NCBI GenBank assembly: GCA_963708905.1
Contig: CAVPUV010000060.1
Location: 51,845-115,844, forward strand
Direction: 5' to 3'
Origin: SHZL01 sp963708905
Lineage (GTDB): Bacteria; Pseudomonadota; Gammaproteobacteria; Xanthomonadales; SZUA-36
DNA length: 64,000 nucleotides
In this document: positions 17,163 to 25,150 of the stretch, one piece after another
Position numbering within the stretch: position 1 is the stretch's first letter
How the letters are laid out: each line of letters starts with the position of its first letter
The notes under the pieces: model-generated
What the model saw: the letters and a program-made list of their open reading frames with translations, nothing else
Told to the model about the DNA's origin: nothing
Databases searched by the model: none
Program-made: the position numbers and the translations under genes

Positions 17163-17759
17163 ATGCCAACTGATGGCGTTAACAAGGGACGGCGCCGGTT
17201 TTTGATCGCCTCAACCTCGGTTGTCGGTGCGACCGGGGTCGGTTTCGCCGCAGTGCCATTCATCGAATCCTGGATGCCAAGCGCCAAAGCCCAGGCCGTT
17301 GGCGCGCCGGTGCGAGTCAACTTCGCGGCTCTGCAACCAGGACAAATCCTGAAAGTGCTATGGCGCGGGCAGACCATAGGCATTCTGCGCCGCACGCAGG
17401 AAAGTCTGGATCTGCTGGCTACCATGGACGACCGGCTCAGGGACCCGGAATCAGTGGAATCCGAGCAGCCATCATTCGCCCAGAATGAAGTTCGTGCAGC
17501 ACGCCCGGAATACCTGGTGGTGAATATGATCTGCACACACCTGGGTTGCGTGCCACAAGTTGTTCCAGAGGTTGGTCCTCAGCCGTGGGATGAAAGTTGG
17601 AATGGCGGCTTTTATTGCCCCTGCCACAAATCCAAGTTCGATATGGCAGGGCGGGTGTATAAAGGTGTGCCGGCCCCCAGCAATCTGCGCATTCCGCCTT
17701 ACCATTATATCGATGACCAGACGCTCCTTATCGGCGTCAATCCGGAAGGAGTAGCATAA
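17163..17759 (+). CDS. petA: Cytochrome bc1 complex Rieske iron-sulfur protein
   Basis: This is the [2Fe-2S] subunit of ubiquinol-cytochrome c reductase. The 198-residue protein has an N-terminal Tat-type signal-anchor (GRRRFLIAS then a hydrophobic stretch to ~residue 34), and is thus held in the inner membrane with its cluster domain outside. The cluster ligands are in CTHLGC (Cys124, His126) and CPCHKS (Cys152, His155), with the disulfide Cys129-Cys154. It is the first gene of petABC; its TAA overlaps the petB ATG (TAATG). Confidence 0.97.
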   Translation: MPTDGVNKGRRRFLIASTSVVGATGVGFAAVPFIESWMPSAKAQAVGAPVRVNFAALQPGQILKVLWRGQTIGILRRTQESLDLLATMDDRLRDPESVESEQPSFAQNEVRAARPEYLVVNMICTHLGCVPQVVPEVGPQPWDESWNGGFYCPCHKSKFDMAGRVYKGVPAPSNLRIPPYHYIDDQTLLIGVNPEGVA

Positions 17760-19006
17760 TGGCCAAGCCTGCTGTTGGCACGCTGTCGAAGAAGGCCGGG
17801 GAATTCATGGACTGGCTCGACGAACGCCTGCCGGTTACCAGTTTCTGGAACAATCACCTGGCGGAGTACTACGCTCCGAAGAATTTTAATGTCTGGTATT
17901 ACATGGGTTCCCTGGCCCTGCTGGCGCTGGTTATACAGCTCGTCACCGGCATCTTCCTCACCATGCACTACAAACCATCGGCCGAGTTGGCATTCGCATC
18001 GGTCGAATACATTATGCGGGATGTGAACTGGGGCTGGCTGATTCGCTATATGCACTCTACCGGCGCATCGTTTTTCTTCATCTTCGTCTACCTGCACATG
18101 TTCCGCGCGCTGCTGTATGGCTCACACCGCAAGCCACGCGAATTGCTGTGGATTTTTGGCATGCTCATTTACCTGGCGTTGATGGCCGAGGCGTTCATGG
18201 GCTATGTCCTGCCCTGGGGCCAAATGTCATATTGGGGCGCACAGGTAATCATTAACCTGTTCGGCGCCATACCCGGCATCGGTGAGCCACTGACCGAATG
18301 GATTCGCGGAGATTATTTTCTCTCCGATGCAACCCTGAACCGGTTTTTCGCACTACATGTGATTGCGATTCCGCTGGGTTTGTTGCTGCTGGTGGTTCTG
18401 CACCTGGCGGCATTGCACCAGACCGGTTCCAATAACCCGGATGGCATTGAAATCAAGAAACTGAAGGATGATAAAGGCATACCGCTGGATGGAATACCGT
18501 TCCATCCGTATTACACAGTGAAGGACATATTCGGCGTGGCCATGTTCCTGCTGGTTTTTGCTTTTGTCATATTTTTCTGGCCGGAAGTGGGTGGCCTGTT
18601 CCTCGAGCCGGATAATTTCATACCGGCTGACCCTCTGGTCACGCCCACACATATCAAGCCGGTGTGGTACTTCACACCTTATTACGCCATTTTAAAGGCC
18701 GTCCCGGACAAACTGATGGGTGTCCTGTTGATGGGTACCTCCGTGGTCATCCTGTTTTTCGCACCCTGGCTGGATCGTTCGCCGGTCAAATCCATCCGTT
18801 ACCGCAGCATGCAGTACAAAATCATGCTGGGCCTGTTCACCATAGCGTTTGTCCGCCTTGGCATGTTGGGGATGGCGGAAGGCACGCCGGCGCAGACCTG
18901 GGAAATGCGTATCTGGACATTCGTGTACTTTGCCTTTTTTGTCTTGCTCTATTTCCTCAGTCCCAGGGAACGGACAAAGCCGGTGCCTGAGCGAGTGACG
19001 CACTGA
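17759..19006 (+). CDS. petB: Cytochrome b of the bc1 complex
   Basis: This is the 415-residue membrane subunit that binds two hemes b and the quinol and quinone sites. It contains the helix with GSLALLALVIQLVTGIFLTMHY, the histidine pairs for hemes (in YMHSTGASFFFIFVYLHMFR and the FFALHVIAIPLGLLLLVVLHLAALH helix), the PEWY-equivalent loop region and eight or more transmembrane segments. It overlaps petA by one base and its stop is coupled to petC (TGATG), so all three subunits are made from one mRNA. Confidence 0.97.
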   Translation: MAKPAVGTLSKKAGEFMDWLDERLPVTSFWNNHLAEYYAPKNFNVWYYMGSLALLALVIQLVTGIFLTMHYKPSAELAFASVEYIMRDVNWGWLIRYMHSTGASFFFIFVYLHMFRALLYGSHRKPRELLWIFGMLIYLALMAEAFMGYVLPWGQMSYWGAQVIINLFGAIPGIGEPLTEWIRGDYFLSDATLNRFFALHVIAIPLGLLLLVVLHLAALHQTGSNNPDGIEIKKLKDDKGIPLDGIPFHPYYTVKDIFGVAMFLLVFAFVIFFWPEVGGLFLEPDNFIPADPLVTPTHIKPVWYFTPYYAILKAVPDKLMGVLLMGTSVVILFFAPWLDRSPVKSIRYRSMQYKIMLGLFTIAFVRLGMLGMAEGTPAQTWEMRIWTFVYFAFFVLLYFLSPRERTKPVPERVTH

Positions 19007-19737
19007 TGATTAGGATTCCCGTACTCCTGAGCGTTGGCGTGCTTGCGCTGGGTTTTTCTGCATCGACATTGGCCAGTGACAGTGAAAGTCATGTCGAACA
19101 TGCGGGTATCAATATCCGCGATGTGGCTGCGGCTCAGCGCGGCGCGAAACTATTCGTCAATTATTGCCTTTCCTGCCATAGTGCAAGTTACATGCGCTAT
19201 CACCGCCTGTCGGCGGACCTCGATTTAAGCGAGGAAATGGTCATGCAAAACCTGGTTTTTTCCGATGCGAAAATCGGCGATCAGATGACCATAGCCATGA
19301 CTCCCGAGCAGGCCCAAAGCTGGCTGGGAAAGGCCCCGCCGGATCTTTCGGTGATCGCCAGAGCGCGCAGTAATGATTGGTTGTACAGTTACTTGAAGTC
19401 TTTTTACCAGGATGAAACGGGTGCCTGGAATAATTTGAGTCTGCCGAATGCAGCAATGCCGCATGTGCTATGGCAGCTGCAGGGTATTCAAAAGCCGGTT
19501 TACGTTAAGCACGGGGAAGTGGAGGTAGTTGATCATCTGACGCTGGCCACAGCAGGACTGCAAACGCCTGAGGAATACGCGGGAACTGTCCGTGATCTCG
19601 TAACATTCCTTGATTACGTCGCTGAACCGGCCAAACTGCGACGTAAAAGCATTGGCATTTGGGTGATGCTGTTTTTAACCGTTTTTGCTGCGTTCGCATA
19701 TGCGCTGAAGGCGGAATATTGGCGCGATATCCATTGA
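19006..19737 (+). CDS. petC: Cytochrome c1 of the bc1 complex
   Basis: This 243-residue subunit carries heme c on the periplasmic face and passes electrons to soluble or membrane cytochrome c. It has a cleavable signal peptide (MIRIPVLLSVGVLALGFSASTLAS), the heme site CLSCH (Cys54, Cys57, His58), an axial Met region (NAAMPHVLW) and a single C-terminal membrane anchor (~218-236). Its presence with petA and petB shows aerobic or nitrate-type respiration through a bc1 complex. sspA follows 66 bases later. Confidence 0.96.
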   Translation: MIRIPVLLSVGVLALGFSASTLASDSESHVEHAGINIRDVAAAQRGAKLFVNYCLSCHSASYMRYHRLSADLDLSEEMVMQNLVFSDAKIGDQMTIAMTPEQAQSWLGKAPPDLSVIARARSNDWLYSYLKSFYQDETGAWNNLSLPNAAMPHVLWQLQGIQKPVYVKHGEVEVVDHLTLATAGLQTPEEYAGTVRDLVTFLDYVAEPAKLRRKSIGIWVMLFLTVFAAFAYALKAEYWRDIH

Positions 19738-19803
19738 CAGAATGGTAGGGTTTTTTGCATCGGGCTGGCGTAACCGCCGTTGATTATATACAGGGAGAAA
19801 ATT

Positions 19804-20442
19804 GTGGCAATATCAGCTCGGGGCAGGTCAACCATGGCGCTTTACTCGTCCGATACCTGCATGGAGAGCCATCGGGTGCGGTTCGTTCTTGCCGAGAAAG
19901 GGATCAATGTAGATATTGTCAATGTCAGCGAAGACCTCTCCGCGGCGGAGGACCTGGCCGAATTGAACCCATACAATAAGACGCCCACGCTGGTCGATCG
20001 CGACCTCGTATTGTATGACGCCAGCGTGATCAATGATTATCTGGATGAACGCTACCCACATCCTCCATTAATGCCGGTCGATCCCGTTTCGCGTGCGCAA
20101 TTGCGCCTGGTTCATTACCGGGTGCTGCTCGACTGGTTCGCTTTAGCCCGCGAAATTGAGTCGACCAGTGGCAAGCGCGGGGAGAAACCGCGCAAACAGC
20201 TCAGGGAAAGCCTCATTGGAGGCAATGATCTGTTCAAGATGTCCGATTACGTGCTCAGTCCGGAATTGACCCTGGTGGATTGCACGCTGGGTCCCCTGAT
20301 GTGGCGGCTTCCTTATTACGGCATCAAGTTGGGCAAGCCAGGCGCTGCTGTCGAAGCTTATGCCCACCGTATTTTTTCACGCAGTTCGTTTAAAGCGAGC
20401 CTGACGCAGGCGGAGCGTGACTTGTTACTGAATCTTGCCTGA
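19804..20442 (+). CDS. sspA: Stringent starvation protein A
   Basis: This glutathione-S-transferase-fold protein binds RNA polymerase and modulates transcription in stationary phase and acid stress. It has no GST activity in the studied homologue. The 212-residue protein has the N-terminal thioredoxin-like half (YSSDTCMESHRVRFVLAEKG, LNPYNKTPTLVDRDLVL, YLDERYPHPPLMPV) and a helical C-terminal half (VDCTLGPLMWRLPYYGI). I chose the GTG at 19804: it has AGGGAG about 7 bases upstream and gives the same N-terminal length as E. coli SspA. An ATG at 19834 and one at 19780 are alternatives. The petABC-sspA-sspB order is conserved in many gamma- and betaproteobacteria. Confidence 0.94.
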   Translation: MAISARGRSTMALYSSDTCMESHRVRFVLAEKGINVDIVNVSEDLSAAEDLAELNPYNKTPTLVDRDLVLYDASVINDYLDERYPHPPLMPVDPVSRAQLRLVHYRVLLDWFALAREIESTSGKRGEKPRKQLRESLIGGNDLFKMSDYVLSPELTLVDCTLGPLMWRLPYYGIKLGKPGAAVEAYAHRIFSRSSFKASLTQAERDLLLNLA

Positions 20443-20454
20443 GACCGGCACCCG

Positions 20455-20856
20455 ATGTCTGGTGAAATGACATCCAACCGGCCGTATCTGCTGCGGGCAC
20501 TGTACGAATGGATCAGCGACAACCGGATGACACCTCATATCCTGGTGGATGCCTCAATTGATGGCGTCGATGTGCCGCAGCAGGCGGTGCAAAAAGGAAA
20601 AGTAATTCTGAATATCGACCAGGCAGCAGTTCATGACCTGGACATGGCCAATGAATGGTTAAGCTTCAACGCCCGGTTTTCAGGGCGCCGTTACGAGGTC
20701 AGAGTGCCACTGCCGGCAGTGCTGGCGATTTACGCCAAGGAAAATGGCCAGGGCATGATGTTTGCGAAGGAAGAAAGCAATTTGCCCCCGACCGATCCGG
20801 AACCAGGTCCTGGTGGTGGCGATATTCGAAAGTCCCATCTCAAACTGGTCAAATAA
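20455..20856 (+). CDS. sspB: ClpXP adaptor SspB
   Basis: It delivers ssrA-tagged proteins from stalled ribosomes to ClpXP. The 133-residue protein has the folded domain (RPYLLRALYEWISDNRMTPHI, LNIDQAAVHDLDMANEWLSFNARFSG, VPLPAVLAIYAKENGQGMMF), a P/G/E-rich flexible linker, and the short C-terminal ClpX-binding peptide (HLKLVK). It follows sspA by 12 bases and is presumably co-transcribed. The linker is shorter than in E. coli. Confidence 0.94.
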   Translation: MSGEMTSNRPYLLRALYEWISDNRMTPHILVDASIDGVDVPQQAVQKGKVILNIDQAAVHDLDMANEWLSFNARFSGRRYEVRVPLPAVLAIYAKENGQGMMFAKEESNLPPTDPEPGPGGGDIRKSHLKLVK

Positions 20857-20876
20857 ACCAGCCGTCTGGTCTTACG

Positions 20877-21197
20877 TCAGATTTCTTCAATAACCTGCCC
20901 GCTGCTGGTGCTGATGATGACCGTGGTGGGGCGTCCAGGGGATACCAACACGTTACCCCCCTTGTGCAAAATCCCCTCTCTGGCGTATTCAAAGCGATAA
21001 CGCAAGCCGTAGGACTTCAGGTTTTCGTTACCGGTCAATTGAATGACGTCGAGCACAACCGTGTCATCCATCAACACCAAACCGTGTTCGCGACACGCCA
21101 CTGTAGCCGCACGGCGGGCCAGCTCCTTGCTCTTGAGCAAGCGCCACCAGGCCAGCGCGGCGAAAAGGAACAGGACAAACAATAACAATCCGGTCAT
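20877..21197 (-). CDS. DUF3301 small membrane-anchored protein
   Basis: This 106-residue protein has one N-terminal membrane helix (LLLFVLFLFAALAWWRL) followed by a small soluble domain with the DUF3301 pattern: ELARRAATVACREHGLVLMDDTVVL and then LRYRFEYAREGILHKGG. Function is unknown. Its start overlaps the stop of the Smr gene by four bases (ATGA), so the two are co-translated, a pairing also seen in Pseudomonas-like genomes. Confidence 0.8.
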   Translation of the reverse strand: MTGLLLFVLFLFAALAWWRLLKSKELARRAATVACREHGLVLMDDTVVLDVIQLTGNENLKSYGLRYRFEYAREGILHKGGNVLVSPGRPTTVIISTSSGQVIEEI

Positions 21198-21748
21198 CGC
21201 GTGCTGGCACGCGCATTACTGAGCAGAACATTGACTGCACCGGTGCCGCCATCCACCGGCCGACACGAGGCGAATGCGATCACACCGGGATGTTTTCGCA
21301 GCACGCGGTTGGTCATTTGCTTCAGTTTCGGCAACCCCCTGGAACGCAGACCTTTGCCGTGTACGATACGCACACAGCCATATCCATGCCGGGCCACATC
21401 CGCCAGGAACCGCAGCAAGACTTCATTTGCCACTGTTTCGCTCATTTGATGCAAATCGATGGAATCGGCCACGCTGAAGTGACCTCGCCGCAAGCGGCGA
21501 AGCAGGCGTGGAGGGTAGCCTGGACGGAGAAACAGCAGCTCTTCACCGGTTTCCAGTTCTTCTGAATCATCCAGCGGTAGGAGCAATTCACGCAGCACGG
21601 ATGCTTCATCCCGGCGGCGTTGTTGCGGTATGGGACGCGGTTTTTGCATGTGGTGTACCAGCCGATTATCGGACGTTAATGGCTGAACGCCGGACATGGC
21701 TGCGCGGAAATCGCCCTCGTCACTGCTGGGTTTTTCTTTGGATTTCAT
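21194..21748 (-). CDS. Smr-domain endonuclease-like protein
   Basis: This is a protein of about 184 residues with a charged, proline-rich N-terminus and a C-terminal Smr domain, the MutS2 C-terminal type. Key segments are SIDLHQMSETVANEVLLRFL (DLHxxx motif), VRIVHGKGLRSRG (HGKG motif) and the final ASCRPVDGGTGAVNVLL. Smr domains nick DNA or cleave RNA; proteins of this SmrA/YdaL type are proposed nucleases of unclear role. The open frame extends upstream to 21877, but those codons lie in the miniature element at 21805-21958, so I take the ATG at 21748 (MKSKEKPSSDEG). The element therefore sits in this gene's promoter region. Confidence 0.88.
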   Translation of the reverse strand: MKSKEKPSSDEGDFRAAMSGVQPLTSDNRLVHHMQKPRPIPQQRRRDEASVLRELLLPLDDSEELETGEELLFLRPGYPPRLLRRLRRGHFSVADSIDLHQMSETVANEVLLRFLADVARHGYGCVRIVHGKGLRSRGLPKLKQMTNRVLRKHPGVIAFASCRPVDGGTGAVNVLLSNARASTR

Positions 21749-21804
21749 TTTCGTACCTGGCTGAGGAAGCCCTGATCCATCAGGCATGTGCTCCATATAT
21801 AATT

Positions 21805-21958
21805 GGTGCCCATCCATAAACGGATGTGCACTAATGCGGCACATGGAAGTGCCGCCATTTTCAATGACGTAAGTCATTGAAAATGTGAGCGAAGCAAAAC
21901 CACGCTTTTGCTTCGCGATTCCATAACGGGCTGGGATGCCCGTTTATGGACAGACACT
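21805..21958. mobile_element. Miniature inverted-repeat element, family 1, copy B (154 bp)
   Basis: This is a homologue of 13800-13952. Its ends are inverted repeats (GGTGCCCATCCATAAACGG left; CCGTTTATGGACAGACACT right), flanked by AATT at 21801-21804 and 21959-21962. Four internal hairpins are seen, including an 11-bp perfect one (GCGAAGCAAAA/TTTTGCTTCGC) that is imperfect in copy A. It lies between the divergent smr and surE genes. The remaining ~110 bp up to surE holds no gene. Confidence 0.82.
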
Positions 21959-22072
21959 AATTGGTCAGAGTTTCCTTAAGTCCGTACAATATCACCTCTG
22001 CGACATTTCCGTCCTGGAATCAAAACATCAATACCCCGGCGTGGGGCACAGGTGACTGTGACGATACACGGT

Positions 22073-22858
22073 ATGCATTTTTTGCTCAGTAATGACGATG
22101 GGATTACCGCTCGCGGTATTCAAATCCTGTCTGAATGGATGAAGCAGCTGGGAGACGTGACCATCGTGGCGCCGGACCAGAACTGCAGCGGCGCCAGTAA
22201 TTCACTGACGCTGAATTCCCCCGTTCGCATCCGCGAAATCAGCGAACGGACGTATCGCGTGAATGGCACACCCACCGATTGTGTGCATATAGCACTGACC
22301 GGTTTACTTGACAGCGATCCTGACATGGTCGTATCAGGCATCAATGCGGGAGCCAACCTGGGAGACGATGTCATTTATTCGGGTACCGTTGCAGCGGCCA
22401 TGGAAGGACGCTTCCTGGGGCTGCCGGCGATTGCCGTGTCACTGGTGTTCGATGAAAAACCCATCCACTACGAAACAGCTGCACAGGCAGTGGTTTTAGT
22501 TATTGAACGCCTGTGTCAGGATCCTTTGCCCGCCGATACCATTTTGAATATCAATGTTCCTGATATTCCGTGGGGGAACATTCGTGGCTTTGAAGTAACG
22601 CGCCTGGGACACCGCCATCGAGCGGAGCCAACGGTGCGTATGCTCGATCCGCGTGGCGAGCCCATGTACTGGATCGGCCCGGCAGGTGCGGAACAGGATG
22701 CGGGGCCAGGAACGGACTTCGACGCCGTGCGCCGGCGTTATGTATCCATTACCCCGATCCACGTGGATTTAACCCGTTACCAGGCGCTGGAACAGGTAGC
22801 ACGCTGGGTTGCGGACATTTCGCTGGTTGGCCACAAGGCCGAAGAGATGGCCACGTGA
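22073..22858 (+). CDS. surE: 5'/3'-nucleotidase SurE
   Basis: This is a metal-dependent phosphatase for nucleoside monophosphates and short polyphosphate. The protein of about 261 residues shows LLSNDDG (metal-binding Asp pair at residues 8-9), APDQNCSGASNSLTL, VSGINAGANLGDDVIYSGTVAAAMEG and ITPIHVDLT. The ATG at 22073 gives an N-terminus equal to E. coli SurE; a GTG at 22052 would add seven residues. It heads the surE-pcm-yqaA-nlpD block. Confidence 0.96.
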   Translation: MHFLLSNDDGITARGIQILSEWMKQLGDVTIVAPDQNCSGASNSLTLNSPVRIREISERTYRVNGTPTDCVHIALTGLLDSDPDMVVSGINAGANLGDDVIYSGTVAAAMEGRFLGLPAIAVSLVFDEKPIHYETAAQAVVLVIERLCQDPLPADTILNINVPDIPWGNIRGFEVTRLGHRHRAEPTVRMLDPRGEPMYWIGPAGAEQDAGPGTDFDAVRRRYVSITPIHVDLTRYQALEQVARWVADISLVGHKAEEMAT

Positions 22859-22899
22859 TTCACCGGCATACGCTGAAATCAGCAGCCAAAGGAAGCGGC

Positions 22900-23532
22900 A
22901 TGACTTCCCAGGGCACCCGTGACCGGCTGGCGCAAAGATTGCGCGAGCACGGTATTGCGGATGAGCGAGTGCTCAAAGCCATCGCCAATGTGCCACGACA
23001 TGAATTCGTCGATGAGGCTTTGTCCAGCAGGGCATACGAAGACACCGCGCTGCCGATCGGCCAAAGCCAGACGATTTCCCAGCCCTGGATTGTCGCGCGG
23101 ATGACCGAGGTGGTGCTGGATGGCGGCTCGCCCGGAAAAATCCTGGAAATTGGAACGGGATCGGGTTACCAGTCCGCCATCCTGGCCTCTCTGGTTGCTC
23201 AGGTGTTCACCGTCGAAAGAATCGAAGAATTGCTAAAATTGGCGCGCCGGCGATTCCACCACTTGCGTTTGAACAATATCTTCACACGCCACGCCGACGG
23301 CCATCTTGGCTGGCCCAGCCAGGCGCCCTTTGATGGCATCGTGGTGACTGCCGCGGCGGCAGAGGTCCCTGCAGAGCTGCTGCAGCAACTGCGGGTGGGC
23401 GGGATTCTGGTCATTCCGACCGAAAGGAACGGTGCTCAACGTCTCTTGTCCATCCGCAGGACGGAGAATGGTTTCGAGGAGAAGGATCTTGGTGGTGTCA
23501 TATTTGTTCCGCTGCTCAGTGGTCTCAGCTGA
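22900..23532 (+). CDS. pcm: Protein-L-isoaspartate O-methyltransferase
   Basis: It repairs isoaspartate in aged proteins using S-adenosylmethionine. The 210-residue protein has the N-terminal VPRHEFVDEALSSRAYEDTALPIGQSQTISQP and the SAM-binding EIGTGSGYQSAILA, followed by VERIEELLKLA. I chose ATG 22900 because AAGGAAG lies 6 bases upstream and the N-terminus MTSQGTRDRL matches Pseudomonas Pcm. A GTG at 22855 overlapping the surE stop could give 15 more residues. Confidence 0.96.
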   Translation: MTSQGTRDRLAQRLREHGIADERVLKAIANVPRHEFVDEALSSRAYEDTALPIGQSQTISQPWIVARMTEVVLDGGSPGKILEIGTGSGYQSAILASLVAQVFTVERIEELLKLARRRFHHLRLNNIFTRHADGHLGWPSQAPFDGIVVTAAAAEVPAELLQQLRVGGILVIPTERNGAQRLLSIRRTENGFEEKDLGGVIFVPLLSGLS

Positions 23533-23588
23533 ACCATGCCCGGTCACGCTGTCTGTCACGGCCGGTTTAAATCAGCTGGCTTGATCCC

Positions 23589-24206
23589 ATGACGGCGGTG
23601 ACGGGTTTGCACGGGCATTTGTGGCAAAGATTGTATGATCGTGTGCTGGCATGGTCTGCCCACCCGCGTGCACCCGCCATCCTGTCAGTGCTGAGTTTTG
23701 CGGAATCCAGTTTTTTCCCGGTTCCGCCGGACGTGATGCTGGCTCCAATGTGCCTGGCCCGGCCGAAAAAGGCCTGGTTTTTCGCCAGCATCTGCACGGT
23801 GAGTTCCGTGTTCGGCGGCGTGTTGGGTTATCTCATCGGCCGCTGGGCATTTTCCAGCATCGAACCGTGGCTGCTCGATTCTGCTTACGCGGCTGTGTTT
23901 GCGCGGGCAGTGAATGCTTTCCAGACCTGGGGCGTGGTTTATATTTTGCTGGCCGGATTCACACCCATTCCCTACAAGATATTCACCATCAGCGCCGGTG
24001 TCGTGGGCATGCCTTTGGTTCCCTTTCTGCTGGGTTCGGTGGCAGGCAGGGGCGGGCGGTTTTTCCTGGTGGCGGGCATCATCCGGCTGTTCGGAGAGCG
24101 AGCCTCGGATCGGCTGCGCAGCTGGGTGGATTTGGCGGGCTGGACCGTCCTCGTTCTGGTACTGCTGGGCTTCCTGGCCTGGTGGTGGTTCAAGGCTGCG
24201 GCATGA
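23589..24206 (+). CDS. yqaA: YqaA-family (DedA/SNARE-associated) membrane protein
   Basis: This 205-residue inner-membrane protein has four or five hydrophobic segments. The family core is FAESSFFPVPPDVMLAPM (acidic residue in a re-entrant loop) and GFTPIPYKIFTISAGVVGMP. DedA-like proteins are thought to move lipids or maintain the proton motive force; the YqaA branch is uncharacterised. The stop overlaps the nlpD ATG by four bases. The same gene sits between pcm and nlpD in Pseudomonas-like genomes. Confidence 0.88.
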   Translation: MTAVTGLHGHLWQRLYDRVLAWSAHPRAPAILSVLSFAESSFFPVPPDVMLAPMCLARPKKAWFFASICTVSSVFGGVLGYLIGRWAFSSIEPWLLDSAYAAVFARAVNAFQTWGVVYILLAGFTPIPYKIFTISAGVVGMPLVPFLLGSVAGRGGRFFLVAGIIRLFGERASDRLRSWVDLAGWTVLVLVLLGFLAWWWFKAAA

Positions 24207-25132
24207 ACCAATTCCAGCCTGTTTTCGTCATGTTGCTGCTGGCCAGCCTGCTGGGATCCTGCGCGGGGGAACCCCCTGCGCCGTCTGAAAATCGCAGTGG
24301 ACGTTCCGCGACCTATAACCGCACACCCGATGGGTATTACCGTGTTCGTCGTGGTGACAACCTGAACGCCATTGCCTTCAAATTTGGCATGGACTGGCGT
24401 GAAATCGCTCGTCTTAATGGAATCTCTGCTCCGTACGTGATTTATCCTGACCAGGTCCTGCAGTTGACCCCTGGTACGCAGCAGGCTGCGGCGGCAGCGC
24501 CATCAGAAAACCCGCCAGGCAATTCGTCATCAGCCCAAATATCAGCCGCTACCTCACCTGCAAGCACCACTACGCGTGCCCTTGAAGGTCCCGGGTCCAG
24601 CACCAGCACACTGGATCAGCCGCTGAGCCAGCCGCCCACCAGGCCAGACCCGGAATCAGCGCCCCCAGCCGAACCGGACACCGCGGCGCCTGCCGGAACC
24701 CAGGCGACAGCCGCAACCCAGGCGCCTGCGGGAAGCAGTTATTCGAGTCCGGCCGGCGATCCGGGACGTTGGTTGTGGCCGACAGAAGGCAGGGTGCTCA
24801 GCAGTTTTCACACCAATGACCCGGCCCGCAAGGGTATCGACATTGGCGGCCGTGCTGGCCAGCCAGTGCTGGCTTCAGCTGCTGGCCAGGTGGTGTACAG
24901 CGGCAGTGGACTGATCGGTTACGGTGAGTTGATCATCATCAAGCACAGCGACAGGATGCTCAGCGCCTATGCGCACAACAGCAAACGTATGGTCAACGAA
25001 GGACAGCAGGTCACTGCAGGCAGCCAGATCGCTGCAATGGGCAGCAATGATCGTAACCAGGCGGTGCTGCATTTTGAAATCCGGCTCAACGGCAGTCCGG
25101 TGGATCCGCTCAAGTATTTGCCACAGCGCTGA
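24203..25132 (+). CDS. nlpD: Murein hydrolase activator NlpD (LysM and M23 domains)
   Basis: This 309-residue outer-membrane lipoprotein activates amidase AmiC during cell division. The signal peptide ends in LLGSC (lipidated Cys20). A LysM peptidoglycan-binding domain follows at ~44-88 (YYRVRRGDNLNAIAFKFG), then a long Pro/Ala/Thr-rich linker and a C-terminal M23/LytM domain (~185-309). The LytM zinc ligands look degenerate: KGIDIG lacks the usual His, and VLHFEIR lacks the first His of HxH. This matches activators that do not cut murein themselves. rpoS, which usually follows nlpD in gammaproteobacteria, is absent; a convergent operon comes next. Confidence 0.95.
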   Translation: MNQFQPVFVMLLLASLLGSCAGEPPAPSENRSGRSATYNRTPDGYYRVRRGDNLNAIAFKFGMDWREIARLNGISAPYVIYPDQVLQLTPGTQQAAAAAPSENPPGNSSSAQISAATSPASTTTRALEGPGSSTSTLDQPLSQPPTRPDPESAPPAEPDTAAPAGTQATAATQAPAGSSYSSPAGDPGRWLWPTEGRVLSSFHTNDPARKGIDIGGRAGQPVLASAAGQVVYSGSGLIGYGELIIIKHSDRMLSAYAHNSKRMVNEGQQVTAGSQIAAMGSNDRNQAVLHFEIRLNGSPVDPLKYLPQR

Positions 25133-25150
25133 GCTGCGGGTTAGCAGGCC

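Noticed and set aside
21749..21877. Upstream extension of the Smr protein by 43 codons
   Set aside because: The extra codons run through the miniature element at 21805-21958 and show no conservation with Smr proteins.
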